Of a stretch of DNA of 64,000 bases, positions 22,908-35,113 are shown in pieces. The stretch covers positions 868,001-932,000 of the forward strand of contig JAQFWX010000003.1 of NCBI GenBank assembly GCA_027605045.1, given 5' to 3'. This DNA is from Phallus indusiatus. Lineage: Eukaryota; Basidiomycota; Agaricomycetes; Phallales; Phallaceae. Position 1 is the stretch's first letter. Every line of letters starts with the position of its first letter. The notes beneath the pieces were generated by a model. It saw only the letters and a program-made list of their open reading frames with translations, made no database searches and was not told the origin of the DNA. The position numbers were made by a program, and so were the translations under genes.

Positions 22908-24713
22908 TCACTTATGAACCCATCCAGTTTCTACACCAGCGGCAAAGCTGGACTGACCACCCATAACGTATCTCTCCTCCTCGCGTTTGTCTGTGCGTTG
23001 CCACTCAATGACTAGCTTGCAAAGAGCTTCCATTGTTGTCCAGGGAGCTTTGTAACCTAGTCCACCTTCTTTTGGCGATTTTCGAGCCCGCGAATCGTCA
23101 AATATGAGATGAATATGAATGAGATTGAACAGCGACGGCTGCATGAACGCCAATTCGCTCTAATATCAAAAGAAAGGAGTTCGTCAAAAAAATTAGAAAG
23201 AAATAAGATGGAAATAAATCCGCATACACTGGGCTTTGGCAGAATGTACGACCAAAATGGATTAAGCATACGAGCCAAATAATACTTCTCCATGAGGTGT
23301 GCTACAACAAGCATTAGAACAGGAGGTAGGTCTATAAACTTGGTTTCTGCGGTTAACGTGGTAAGAACGGTGTAGACATCGCCGAATGTAACCGGAGGAT
23401 TCGGGTCCGTTATATTGAAAGCCTGTCCACCGATATCAGCCGCGACAGAAGGTCCATATAGCTCAAATTCTAGCATTCTTTGTTCATAAAGCAGGTGGGC
23501 TAGGGCACAATTCTCCACATAGACAAAGGACTAGTGAAACGTTTTTATAAACATTGCCACAGAGATTTCAATACCTCTTACCTGTACAATTTTACGGCCC
23601 CATGTGCTGAAATAAAAGAAAAATGAGCATTACGACGTGAAAACGGCCAAGGGAACCGCGTACTAATTAGTTTTCCTAACCAAATATGCGCCGGCAAGAA
23701 TATCGCCACCCGGACCGTAGATACCGTTCCCAGGTCTGATGCAACCTGTTCGAAGAATACCACGTTCTGAATGAAGAGGTGTCCTGTGAGCATCACGGAC
23801 CAATCGCTCGGCATGAGCCTTGCTGGCAGCATAATTGGAAAAAAAGAGCTCGTGTTCGGAAGGTATCGGAGATTCATCACTGAGGACTTGAATGTATCTT
23901 TCGGGACATTTTTGCCATGGGAAAAGCCAAAAGCGATTACTATGAGTGGTGACAGATGCGCTGGAGGTATAGACAAGGATGTCCGCTCCAACTGCTCGAC
24001 AAGCATGGATAATATTTTCTGTCCCGCGAACATTCACAAATTCAGATAGGTGGAGCAATGACTTGACACGCTCCCAGAATCGGATATTTGCAGCTGTAAT
24101 TAAATATGTTAGGAGAGAAAACATAACAGTAGAAATTGTAAAAGATTCCCTTACCAGAGTGGAAGACAGTGATTGGGACGTCGCCTTCCCGTCCGTCATT
24201 CCAAGGTGCCTTGAAGGCTTCCAAAACCGAGTTTAGATCGCTGATGTCTGTTTTAATGAAAGGAACCTGAGTGAGGTCTCCGCTTTTCAGATCCTGTCGG
24301 GTTGGGGCTCTAATGTCTGCGATCCTGACGGACTTTGGGTTTTCCCCTCGTGCCACAAGTTGTATGACAATCCATCCTAATAAGGAACGATGTTTTATTT
24401 TATATTAATTTCAATAGCCAAAGGCTTATGAATCCGCCTTGTTGGTCACCTCACCTGGTAAGAAGCCCGAGCCTCCAACGACGATGTATCGACGGCCTGT
24501 TTTCGGAGGGAGCTCAGCCGAGACCGGATTTTCCTTCAATTTATTGTACGTTGCCACGACTTGGGAGGGATCGAAGCGGTTCGGCGATAAGCTCAGTACT
24601 TGACTTGGAACCCAAGAGAGAGCGGAGTTGACATGGAAAAGGTATAGAGCAAATAGCAGGAAGACAAGAGCGAGTATTGAGTAAATCATTAAGGTATGCA
24701 GGGGTTTGGCCAC
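22908..24713 (-). CDS. 3-beta-HSD/Erg26-like dehydrogenase with N-terminal membrane anchor
   Basis: Second member of the 3-beta-hydroxysteroid dehydrogenase family, next to ERG26. The N-terminus is a membrane anchor (MIYSILALVFLLFALYLF). The NAD motif GGSGFLPGWIVIQLVARG is joined across an intron; then FHSAANIRF, FVNVRGTENIIHACR, TSSASVTTH, catalytic YAASK, LRTGCIRPGNGIYGPGGDIL, SFVYVENCALAHLL and a C-terminal LGYKAPWTTMEAL. Pieces occur in family order. The join before the last exon (about 23170-23235) does not resolve in phase, so either a border is misplaced or a base is missing. Substrate unknown: a sterol, or another hydroxy compound. It is clearly diverged from its neighbour, so an old duplication rather than a recent one. 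Confidence 0.82.
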
Positions 24714-25463
24714 GAATTAGCGAGGAATAGAAAGAAATGCCTGCAGGTACTATATACACTAGAAATACAGGACGAGGGAATGATAGATAGCTGCTGCGCA
24801 ACGGAGTACGGACAAGTAAGTAGGGTATGTATAGTACAATCTCGTTGCTCAGTGGGACATTTCCGAGTCTGTAGCGTCCAATCAAAAAATCGCTGTTTCA
24901 TCTAGCCGAGATCGTCACGAATCTCGTCGACTTCGAAAGACTAGAAGATTGCTGAATTCAGAGTGAAAATGAAAATAGCCTGATTTATTTCTATTTTTAA
25001 ACAATAAATTGGATCCAGGTATTAGCCCCCACAAAACGCAATTGAAATGGCATCTGTCTGCGATACTCGAAAGATTTGGCTTGGCTTACTTTGGTCGTTT
25101 TGCAACGGACGAACATGAAACACATCATGCTACTCATCACTCATCAAGCATCAGTGATCAGTTTATAAGTAAGGTTAGCACTTTTCAGCGTGTGCATAGC
25201 ATCACATTTACATTCACACAGTCACGTATTGGCATCTTTACAAGTCTGTTGCAGCTCATTTTGTGCGTGTGCATCAAGGTACGCTGTTAATGAGTGCGTG
25301 TTCACCGCTGCTTACAATCATATAAAACGACGTTTATTTGACAATTGCATAGCGAAGTGACTGAGACGATGACAGAAGTCATTGAGTGGTCTGAGATGAT
25401 GTGACGTCCAGAAAGTAACCAGGTCTGTGTGCTTAGTAAGCGGCGAAAAATTGTGTAAAGTCA
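24714..25463. other. Divergent intergenic region before UTP4
   Basis: About 750 bases between two divergent start codons, the second longest gene-free stretch in the window. It should hold both promoters. An open frame at 25009-25290 shows no motif, no intron signals and poor composition, and is not called. No repeat or RNA gene was recognised. Confidence 0.55.
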
Positions 25464-28291
25464 ATGTCGTCTGCTGTCCTTACACACAGATGTAGATTCA
25501 TAGACTACACGCCGACTCCAATTGCTGCTCTTGCATTTCCTCCGTTTCCCTCCATCAAAAAGAATGATCAAAGTTCATCATCTTCTGAAAAATTCGATCC
25601 CGAGAACAATTTTTTGGCCGTGGGTCGCCTCAATGGTAACATCGAAATACATACTTGGTCGGCTTCAAATTCAAGTCGCAGGTCCACGTGGTCTTTGCGC
25701 ATGGTATTCTATATTTTTTTCTTTTCTCACCCTCGTCTCGTCATTACTCAACACTACTATAGATTTTGTCCGGTCCTACAACCTCAAAAGTAGATGCATT
25801 GGCATTTTCATTAAAAGCTAATGCCCATAAATATCATGGGCTTCAAAAATACCGATTATTCAGCTCAGCAGGTACCAATGAAGTTATTGAATGGGACCTC
25901 TCAACCGGTTTACCTCGAGTAAGTTCGCATATGCTTCTCGTTTTATTTTCTCGCTGAAAACACAAGCAATCCTTGTCTTCTCAAGGAGGCTCTATCTGGT
26001 CTATGGCTATGAATCCTACGTCTACACACCTTGCACTAGGTTGCGAAGATGGCGCTATTCGAATTGTTTCTTTGGAAAACGACGAATTGGTTCATTGGCG
26101 TCGCCTAGATCGTGTTAAAACAAGGCTATTGTCCTTGGCTTTCGGCCCCCCAATTATTCCACAACGCCATGAAAACATCATGAATGGACGCAATCATGAA
26201 GACAGTGAAGAGGAAGATATAAATGAAACTGAGAACTGGCAAGACTCGTTTATTCTCGCAGGTTGCTCTGATAGCAGCATCCGAAAATTCGATGTGCAGT
26301 CGGGAAGATCTCTAGAACGAATGACCTTGGACAAGTTAAGAGGGGAAAGAACTTTAGTATGGGCGATTTCGGTTCTTGCGTGCGTTTCCCCCTTCCGTTT
26401 TCTTTTTTCCCCTCATGATTATAACGAACCGCCTTTCTCATTTCTGTAGCGATGGAACCTTTGCATCCGGTGATTCTTTAGGGAATGTCAAATTTTGGGA
26501 TTCTGTCACTGGCACACAACTCCATTCCTTCATTGCTCATGGCGCTGATGTTCTTTGCCTGACAGTTGGTCAGGTTTGTATCTTAGTTTTGTGGCTTCGT
26601 ACAATGCATGTATATTTACCCTTTTTTTTTCAGGACGGAAACACTATCTATTCCTCCGGCGTAGATCAAAAAATCTGCCAGTTCTCTAAAATCCGCATCG
26701 AGAATTCACGGACAAAGTCATCCATGCATAAATGGGTCAATACGGGTTCGAAGCGTGTTCATTGCCATGACGTGAAAGCAATCGGTGCATGGCCTCCATA
26801 TACACCTGTACCTTCCCACCGATCCGCTTCACCAACTAAGACGTTCCTAGCATCCGGTGGCTTGGATATGTCTCTTATCATATGCCCTATCTCAGAACCG
26901 ATCCATAAATCCGACTCTTTTATCCTCGAGAACTTGATATACGAACGAGTTCCCTATAAAACATGTTTTTCTAATCCGGTTCAACTGGCTCGCCGGGCAA
27001 AATTAATTCTCTGCAGACGCACGAATTCTCTTACCTTGTGGAGATTCAACATCACCTCAAGACAAGAAGATGAGCCAGATGCAGATTCAGATAATCAAAA
27101 CGACGCCTGGGAAGAAATAATTGAAATGGAGCTACAACTAAAGCACAATCTGATTGCCAGTGCAATATCTAATGACGGTGCTTGGGTAGTGGCTTCAAGT
27201 CTAAGTGAAATAAAGTTGTTTCGGCTAATCGACCATAAGGTGAATAATGCTTATTTGGTTCTCTAATTATATCTGACGTGTCCTCATTTACTTTTCGTAA
27301 AGGGAGTTTTGAAACCCAAGTCGGTCCCTCTTCACGGTGAATCTGAACTGGCCAACATGGGTGCCACGTCGTTGTGTTTTACGGATGACAGTCAAAAATT
27401 GATCGTGGGGGGTGCATGGTCTTCTTCTAAATTGTATGTGGTCGATTTAGATTCAGGTGACGGTACACCTCGACTTTTGCGGTGCTTCGAGCAACATCGT
27501 ATGCATGATATTGTGATTGCGGGGGACGCTGATAGCGCTTCGGACCAAAAAAATGATCACCTGCCACTCTCTCATCAACGGCATAAGTGTACCGCTCTTA
27601 TAGCTTTAGCAACAAGCGTTGATGGACAGTGGTTGGCATCAAGTGATGATCTTCATCGAATTCATATTTACAACTTGGACTCTCTTCAGGTAAGTGTTTT
27701 TTTAATGTAAAGCATATGGATGATCCTTGAACAAGGCGTTTTTCGTAGCACCACTGCGCTTTACCCTCGTTCCCTCATCCAGTCGTGAGCATCGCGTTCG
27801 ACCCTTTGGACTCATCACTACTCGTAACTGCATTGGCCAATAATTCATTTCAAGTTTTTGACGTAGAAGCACGGGAGTTTCCTCAGTGGTCTATAAATTT
27901 GGAGGGAAACGCTAGTCTAGAAACACTGCGAGATCCTATCATTGGGGTGACCTTCGATACTCAAGCAGATACGAACAACGCAAAAGAGGGCAGATATGTT
28001 GTTTTGTGGGGAAACAGTTGGATTTGCAAAGTCAGGTTAGGGAGCACCTATAGTCATTTTACTTCCAAAAAGCGGCGACGGGATAGCAGGCAGTTTTCTC
28101 TGAACAAAGATACCAACGCTTTGCCGCAGTCGGGAAATCAAGGAGAAGAACTTCGTATCGTTCGGAAGTATCGCCCATTACTTCTCGCTGGTTTTATTGG
28201 TCCGGGTGAACTCGTGGTCGTAGAACGCCCGCTGATGGATCTTCTCAGCTCCCTTCCCCCAGCATATTACAAGCCCAAATATGGTACATAG
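25464..28291 (+). CDS. UTP4: U3 snoRNP component Utp4 (cirhin), WD40 protein
   Basis: Nucleolar t-UTP subcomplex protein needed for pre-18S rRNA processing and rDNA transcription. WD40 repeats run through the whole protein. The start HRCRFIDYTPTPIAALAF and the repeats NNFLAVGRLNGNIEIHTW, RLFSSAGTNEVIEWDLST, STHLALGCEDGAIRIV, DGTFASGDSLGNVKFWD and GNTIYSSGVDQKICQF follow the Utp4 order. The C-terminal region has VVLWGNSWICKVRL and ends with ELVVVERPLMDLLSSLPPAY and a YKPKYGT tail, characteristic of Utp4. About 800 residues. Seven or so exons, all in frame. Converges with the RBR ligase gene after 52 bases. Confidence 0.94.
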
Positions 28292-28343
28292 CCGCTGTTA
28301 CAAATCATTGTTATATCAACATATCCAACAAATAGACACTTCG

Positions 28344-30123
28344 TCATTCAAAATTTCCCATATCTATCCATATGCCATCATCTTGATGAGCTCCGTCGAA
28401 AAGTTTCGAATAACAAGGTTGACCCTTCGTGCTGAAATGCATATATGGATCGCTTGCTCTGATCTTAGAGCCACAGCGGTAGCAAAAGTGTTGTCTCAGG
28501 TACATATAAGTTCGTGATAAAGCTCAGCAGTATCATCACATACCCGCATTTAGCACATGTCATCTAAAAATGGGTGAGAATCTGAACTACGTAACGTGAA
28601 TGAATATTGCCCACATGATTACATCCCATATTTTTTTGCTTTAAGGAAGCATTAGGTATTGTTCATGGCGGCACACAATTTGAAGCATAAATACGTACAA
28701 CTCGGACCTGACAGCCAGGACATCTGCACAGATAAAAAGAGGTAAGCATCAGTATTGAACTTATGGTATGGCCGAAAGAGTTGAATGCGTACATCATTGT
28801 CTCGCGCTCCAACCAAGCACGGTTGAGCTGATCTTCCCGATACTTGGCTACCAGCTTAGCAAGGTTACTGATACCATAACGGATCTCAAGAGCCTGTTTC
28901 TCCGGGGATCCCTGTGGAAGTTCAGCGTATTTTCGAACAAACTCTGCAGAAGCAGGCAAGGGACAGGGCAGGTGGGGACCATGCCACGTCCGACGGCAAT
29001 AAACGCAAAATGTGAATCCGCACTCGCAAGTCCGTAGTCTTTCCCATTCTGAGCTTCTTCCTTCCAGGGGAGGTTCTTTCTTTACGGGTTTCTGGCATGA
29101 TACATGAGGACAGAATACGATTGTCGGATCTACAGGCATAGTAGGCACGGACTGAGCGACCGTTTAACTCAGGTGAGCAGTTCACTACGCACCCTTTTCG
29201 GTTTCTTTTTTGCGTATCAACCATAGCCACCGAGCGATCTCCTCTGGAGAAAGTACAGTCTGGACATCTTCCATCGACGCCAGTCTCTTTGATTTCACGC
29301 ATTGAGGATCTGGACATCCGACTAGTTCTGAACGGCCTTCTGATATATAAAGGCTCCATCCATCCTTGAGACATCCTTTACAAGCGACGTGCTCGCAGTA
29401 GGTGAGAGAAACGCATTCAACACCTTGTACACTTTCGAAACACACGGGACAACGATGCTTTGTACTGTTAAACTGTGTATCTTTAGCAGTACGATCGTAT
29501 TCTTGTAGGGCGCGCGCGAGATCATTCCGATTTACAGTGGGGCCATGGCTGTCGAGTCTTTATAAAGTTAACTAAATTAAGGAGTATGCACCAAATACTG
29601 TAAGGACAAACTTACTGTATTGTGTCTTCCAATAGAAACCCTAGGGATTTTAACAATTCTTCCCCATCTCGTATATGATCTAACCAAAGGGCGAGAATGA
29701 TGCACCTCTCTCGATTCCAGATTTCCCGAAGGTCTTCGGCCAATTTCTTCAGTACTTGCTCAGGAAGCCAGTCATGCATAGACGATAAAGAGATAATTTG
29801 TGGAGGCTGTTCATGAGGATATGAGGGTGGCAGAAGAAGGTTCATATGAATTGGTGGCAAATATGAAATTTGGATCGACTCCTCTGAATGAGCATGATCG
29901 CCAGTATCTCCCAAGACCTTTAAAATATAATCTCTATTTAAGTCGACTTGAATCTGTAATGAAAAGCTTGTCCCTTTATGCGGTGGTTCGTTGGGAAGGT
30001 TTAGCTCAGGGTACGTTACCTATGAACACGACGACTTAGTATCATAAGTTACTCTAGTACCAAAATTCTTACTTGAAGTGCTTCCCATTCCTCTCGATAA
30101 TCGAAATCTTCGTCAACGTCCAT
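28344..30123 (-). CDS. RBR-type E3 ubiquitin ligase with RWD domain (RNF14/Itt1-like)
   Basis: RING-between-RING ligase. Order of domains: RWD domain (DFDYREEWEALQ ... YPELNLPNEPP ... IHMNLLLPPSYPHEQPPQI), RING1 (CPVCFESVQGVECVSLTYC ... CKGCL), IBR (FCPHVSCQKPV ... CECGFTFCVYCRRTWHG), and RING2 spread over four small exons: CPGCQVRVQKNMGCNHMTC, CAKCG and HFCYRCGSKI. RING2 contains the catalytic-type Cys in GCNHMTC. The C-terminus is CYSKLFDGAHQDDG followed by a short tail ending at 28344. Without resolving the small 3' exons the protein would appear truncated at 28663. Likely substrate class: translation or transcription factors, as for Itt1 and RNF14, but this is inference. Confidence 0.9.
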
Positions 30124-30382
30124 TTTTAAAAAAACCTAGGAAATCATGAATGTTCTAGAGTTTAACCATGAGATCCGGTACTGTAGTATTCCGAATCTCA
30201 ACGCTGATTACTAAACAGTAGGTTCTGCGAGTCTTCAAATCGCTGCCCTCATCTCGACAAAGTCTATGAGGAGCTTTGGAAGGTCAACGGGAACCATTAA
30301 TTTTAACAAAATCTTTCAACGATTTGATAGACGACATAATAATCTTGCACGTTCCAGTAGCCTTCTCAGCTTGAAGCGCAAT

Positions 30383-33300
30383 ATGCCACCTTTCAACAAT
30401 ACCTCCTTCGGCAATTTCGATCTTCTCAGAAAGCATTCCCTGGGCATTCGCGATATTACTTTGTATAAATGGAAAAGTAGAGTAACTGGCCTCAGTGTTC
30501 TCCATATTGATTATCAAGGCGAGTCATGAAATCTGTCGTCTCAATTAGGCATGTGTTGAACGTAGATACCAGCTCCTATGGTAAAAGGATATTTCGTTAT
30601 ACCAACAGAAAGTAGGCGTGTTCTTCGCTGCATTGAAAGACTCTAAACCTGCGAAGTATTTGATGATAGCGGCTGCCCTCATACCCTGGAACAGTACGTT
30701 TTAATTGTTTGCGTCATTTTTCAGATCTTTCTGAATCTTTCTTTAAAGTCTGGTTTTTATGGGCTCAGAAAATTATCCATACAAAGGCGTTCTTGATAAT
30801 CTAGCTAATCGAGCATTCTCTGAAGGAACGTACGTATTCGATGCTTTTGGGCCTTTTTTTCTTATTTCGAAACCATTACTGTTTAGAAACGCATGGACGG
30901 ATACTGATCACACATGCTATACAATAGAAGCCGCTGGACAAGATGGTTTTCTTCAGCTTTTACCCGTCTACGTCGACCATATATTATATCCGACTATATC
31001 TCATCACGCCTTTCTCACAGAAGCACGTCCATCAGTATTATTTGCCCCGCCTCACAAATTGACGATTAATAGGTGCATCACATCGATGGTAAAGGCCACA
31101 ATTCTGGTGTGGTATATAGCGAAATGCAAGGACGGGAAAATACCCCGGAAGATCTGATGTCGTTGAGGTAAGGTTTATCCTATCGATGGCTGTGGAAGTA
31201 ATTGAATTTGATGGACAGTATGGCCCGCCTTGTCAATCCCCCAGGGAGTGCGTACCGCAGTGAAACTGGAGGTTTGATGGAGGCCCTACGTACCCTCACA
31301 GTTCAACAAAGTCAATTCGGTTTGTTTGTTTATACTTCCGTGTCTGATAATATATCCATTTTAGTTCGCGATTACCACCACAAATATTATGTTCCCTATA
31401 ACTTGTGTTTAATCATCTGCGGAAGAGTTTCTCAACAATCGCTCCTTCAAGTTCTCCAAGATCAAGTAGAATCATCCATTATTAGACATGCCGCGCACAA
31501 GCCAAAGGATTGGAAGCGACCCTTCCTAGAAACACCGACTGCAAATCGTACTTGTTTGGAAAATATAAAAAGAGGAGAAATAGAATTTCCCGAAGATGAT
31601 GAGACTTCTGGCGAAGTTCGTCTCTCCATGCCTGGTTCAGATCCTCTAGATTTCCTAACAGGAACGGTGAGTACAGCTTTTAAATGAAGGATGTAACTTG
31701 AATTCGTATCCTTAGGCCCTTGATGTTTTATCCACCTATTTAACTTCATCCCCCGTAGCTCCTCTCAACAAAGAATTTATAGAAACCCCCGCTCCGCTTT
31801 GGTAAGGATTTCCGCATAGTTTGTTTTTTCAAGTAATTTGATGTATTGTTTTAGCACGGATATTTCAATCCTAGAAAATACCAGGGTAGGGTTCTGTGAC
31901 TTGGAGATATACGCTTCTTCAGTTCCGACAGACCGTCTATCCGAGTTCGACCTTAAGCTCCGTGCGACCCTGGAGCAAATTGCCTCTCAAGGGGTCGATA
32001 TGGTTCGCATTCAATCTGTAATTGATCGCGAAAGACGTCAAGTGAGTTATGGGTTTATATATTGTGACTGTTTGGCAAATCAGTTCTATGTTAGTTCCTC
32101 AGTCGCATCGAATCTTCTGGCGGCGATGTATTCTCGAATGTTGCAATAATTGACTTTTTGTATGCATCTCCAGACGGGGAACACCTACCGGCCGCCTCAA
32201 ATCAACTGCAACATTACAATGAGTTAGCTTCGTGGTCCGCAGATCAGTGGAATAACTTGCTACGAACGTATGCCTCCCCATATACAGCGAGAGTGCTTTT
32301 CATCTCACTATATTGACTGCAGATATTTCGTTAATTCCAAGTATGCAGTGGTATATGGAAAACCTTCAGCCAGACTGGCTGAGGAGCTGGAGGTTAGAGA
32401 GAAAGAACGCATTGACAAACAAATTGCCGAGCTTGGGACTGAAGGATTAGCGGACCGAGCCAAACAGTTGGAAGAAGCAAAAACGTACAACGGACGGCCT
32501 ATACCTGAAGAGTACTTCAATTCTTTCCCTCTCCCAAGCATTCAAAATATCTCTTGGATTCCTGTTCAGTCTATCACTTATACAGAGGGTCAACTGCGCA
32601 ACGGGAGGAAATCTGTAGCCGAGGCCAATGCGGAACTTCATAAACATTTGTCTGGGGATCCGGCTAAACCACCCTATTATATAGAATATTCTCATGTTCA
32701 GGTAATGTGTAAGCATTCATGCTATTCTTGGTTTATTCATGCCTTGACCCAGTCGGACTTCGTTACCGTTCATGCGTTCTTTTCAACCAAGGATGTTCCA
32801 GACCACTTGAGAGCGTGAGTTTCATGTCGGTTTTGAATACTGATTCTGAACGGGCTTCAAGTTATATTTCCGTTTACATGTTTTCCCTCTTTTCTCTTCC
32901 ATTGAGATCGCACATCACAGGTGAAGTCTTATCTCATGAAGATGTCGTTAATCGACTCGAAGACGAAACTGTGTCGTACGACGTTAGTGTCGGCCTCGAC
33001 GGATATTTCTCGCAATACATCAGAATCAGCATCAAAGTTGAGGTGTCCAAATATGATATTGCACTACAGTGGTTACATAATTTGGTATACGAGAGCATAT
33101 TTGATAAAGAGCGGTAAGGACGTCCACTTCTTCGACCCGGATTTATTGCTCCATGCAACTAATTGAAACTCAAAGTATCAAAATCACGGCAGCCAAAGTC
33201 AGACAGTCACTCCCAGAATTGAAGAGAGATGGGAACACAGTCGTCAGCTCTCTTCACGGACGCATGTTACACTCCTCATCGTCCACGGCCCAAGCACTTT

Positions 33301-34565
33301 CTATCATTGAACAACTAGACTTCATTCCTAGACTCTGCGAACGATTAGAATCAACACCTGATACTGTGATTGAAGATCTTGAAACGCTCCGGAAGTCTCG
33401 TACGGAACTAGTCTTTGAAATTCCGCATGCCTGTCTTCTGACCATTTGTTCAGTAACTCAGTCAGCAGGTTCACGTTTCGGTGTGACAGGAAACGTTCTT
33501 GCACAACCTAATCCTAAAGGCTCATGGCTGAGAGCTTTTCCTTCCTACAGCGCAAGTCAAACTTTCGCACAGTCAATTAATTTTTAATCTTGGATCTTAG
33601 TGCCCGAATTTGGATCCTGTCCCGTCCACTTATGATACTCTCAGTCCATTAGGTCTTAATCCTAGAGAAAAGGTAGTACAGTTTCATTTGGATTGAGTTT
33701 CTGGGTGGTAATCGCCGAAATAGGCTTTGGTCATGAGTCTTCCATCAATCGAAAGCGCATACACTGTTCATTCGACAAAGACAATTAGGGGATTTAATCA
33801 TCCCGATTTTCCGGCCCTGAGGGTAACTTTGGAAGTTCTCAACGCAACCGAAGGATTCCTTTGGCAAGTCATTCGTGGAGCCGGATTAGCATATTCGGCG
33901 TATATTGCTCTAGATCTCGAAGCTGGATTTTTGAGCTACTCGACATACAGAGTAGGGCAATATCGTTTTTGGTCATGCTTATTATCTGATTCATCGACAG
34001 AGCTCGAATCCTTTCCGAGCTTACCAGGAAGCTAAGAAAGTCGTTCATGAATTGGCAGAAGGACGAGTAAGGAATGCGAAATGACATTTAGTTGTGATAT
34101 TAACTGTCTCCTTCAGTTAGCTTTGGAGGAGTCCATATTGGATTCTTGTAAAAGCGCGATTGTCTTCGCTGTTGCTAAAAGAGTTTCCACCCCGGGCAAA
34201 GCGGTGAGTCTTTATGTGATAGTGTATTCACAAAAGATTAATTGGAAAACAGGCTTTGACAGCATTTGGAAATGAAACCTTAAGAGAGGTTCCGGCTACA
34301 CACACCGGATTTGCTGGCGAAATATCAAAATGTGACCGCGCAAGACGTCGTCCGGTGTATAAAAGAGTATGTCTTGCCAGCATTCGACCCACAACAGTCG
34401 TTTGCGGCCGTCGTGTGTGGACCCTCTAAATTGGAGGAGATTGTTCAAGGATTGGAGTCTGTTGGATTTCAAGTGGAAAAACAGGAGCTATTAACAGATG
34501 TAACTGATGATGATTCGTACAGTGAGAGCGATACAAGCTCTATGACCGATGATGAGAGTAGATAG
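30383..34565 (+). CDS. M16-family metalloprotease (YOL098C/Sdd3-like)
   Basis: Large zinc metallopeptidase of family M16. The inverted zinc motif HxxEH is formed across an intron: DSGCPHTLEH then LVFMGSENYPYKG. Other landmarks: NAWTDTDHTCYTIEAAG, HHIDGKGHNSGVVYSEMQG, MARLVNPPGSAYRSETGG, DYHHKYYVPYNLCLIICG, SFVTVHAFFSTK-like segment at 32756-32815, SVTGNVLA-type segment VTGNVLAQPNP, and EVLNATEGFLWQVIRGAGLAY. About 20 exons and 1,050-1,100 residues. Two introns use GC donors (31023-31072 and 33552-33600). The end is Ser/Asp-rich and terminates DDESR. A frame change near 34281-34290 separates GNETLRE from HTPDLLAKYQNV. The start MPPFNNTSFG is chosen for fit; an upstream in-frame ATG at 30266 is possible. 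Cellular site unknown. Confidence 0.85.
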
Positions 34566-34617
34566 CCGTATTGAAATACATTATATTAGAGTAGTGATGA
34601 TACCGAATTTGATGTTA

Positions 34618-34963
34618 TCAGATTATTGATGTCGCTGTCTGTTCAGACGGTGTAATTCCACCCTTGAGATTTGCATACGATGAGTTACGTCTCCTTTCAA
34701 AAATATATTTAATGAGAGCATACCAGCGTGAGTAAACGCTCGACAGTTTTGCTGGGTTGAGCCCCGACGTTAAGCCAATACTTGATTCTCTCAACGCTCC
34801 ATTCTACTCGTTTTTCAGTTTCACCGGGCCGTAGTGCGGGTCGATATGTCCCAAGCAACTCAATGGGCTGAGCGTCCCTTCGTTTTCGCATGTCGATAGC
34901 AACCAAATGAAAGATGCGATTATTCCGTTTTCCATGTATCGACATGCGGAGTCGAACAGTCAT
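34618..34963 (-). CDS. MR PS16: Mitochondrial ribosomal protein bS16m
   Basis: Small-subunit mitochondrial ribosomal protein of the bS16 family. It starts VRLRMSIHGKRNNRIFHLVA, followed by DAQPIELLGTYRP and RIKYWLNVGAQPSKTVERLL, all diagnostic for bS16. Two exons; after the intron (GTATGC ... CTCAAG) the protein ends GGITPSEQTATSII, giving roughly 97 residues. No long presequence is visible, as is usual for this protein. Convergent with the M16 protease gene after 52 bases. The symbol follows yeast usage (MRPS16). Confidence 0.93.
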
Positions 34964-35113
34964 ATCTGGGGCGAATGAAGAAAAGTAGCGAATAACCTTT
35001 ACATAAGCTACAAGTCACACCTTCGATCTGGTTTCAGTTAATTTAACCTTGAAAACATTTAATCCAAGTCACCAACCTCTATCTTGAACTCATTTAGAGG
35101 CGATTTTAACGAG

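Noticed and set aside
25009..25290. 93-codon open frame in the UTP4 upstream region
   Set aside because: His/Ser-rich repeats of CATCA type and no homology-like pattern; judged non-coding.
21230..25463. Secondary-metabolite cluster around the two dehydrogenases
   Set aside because: Neighbours are a Myb regulator and UTP4; no synthase, P450 or transporter is present.
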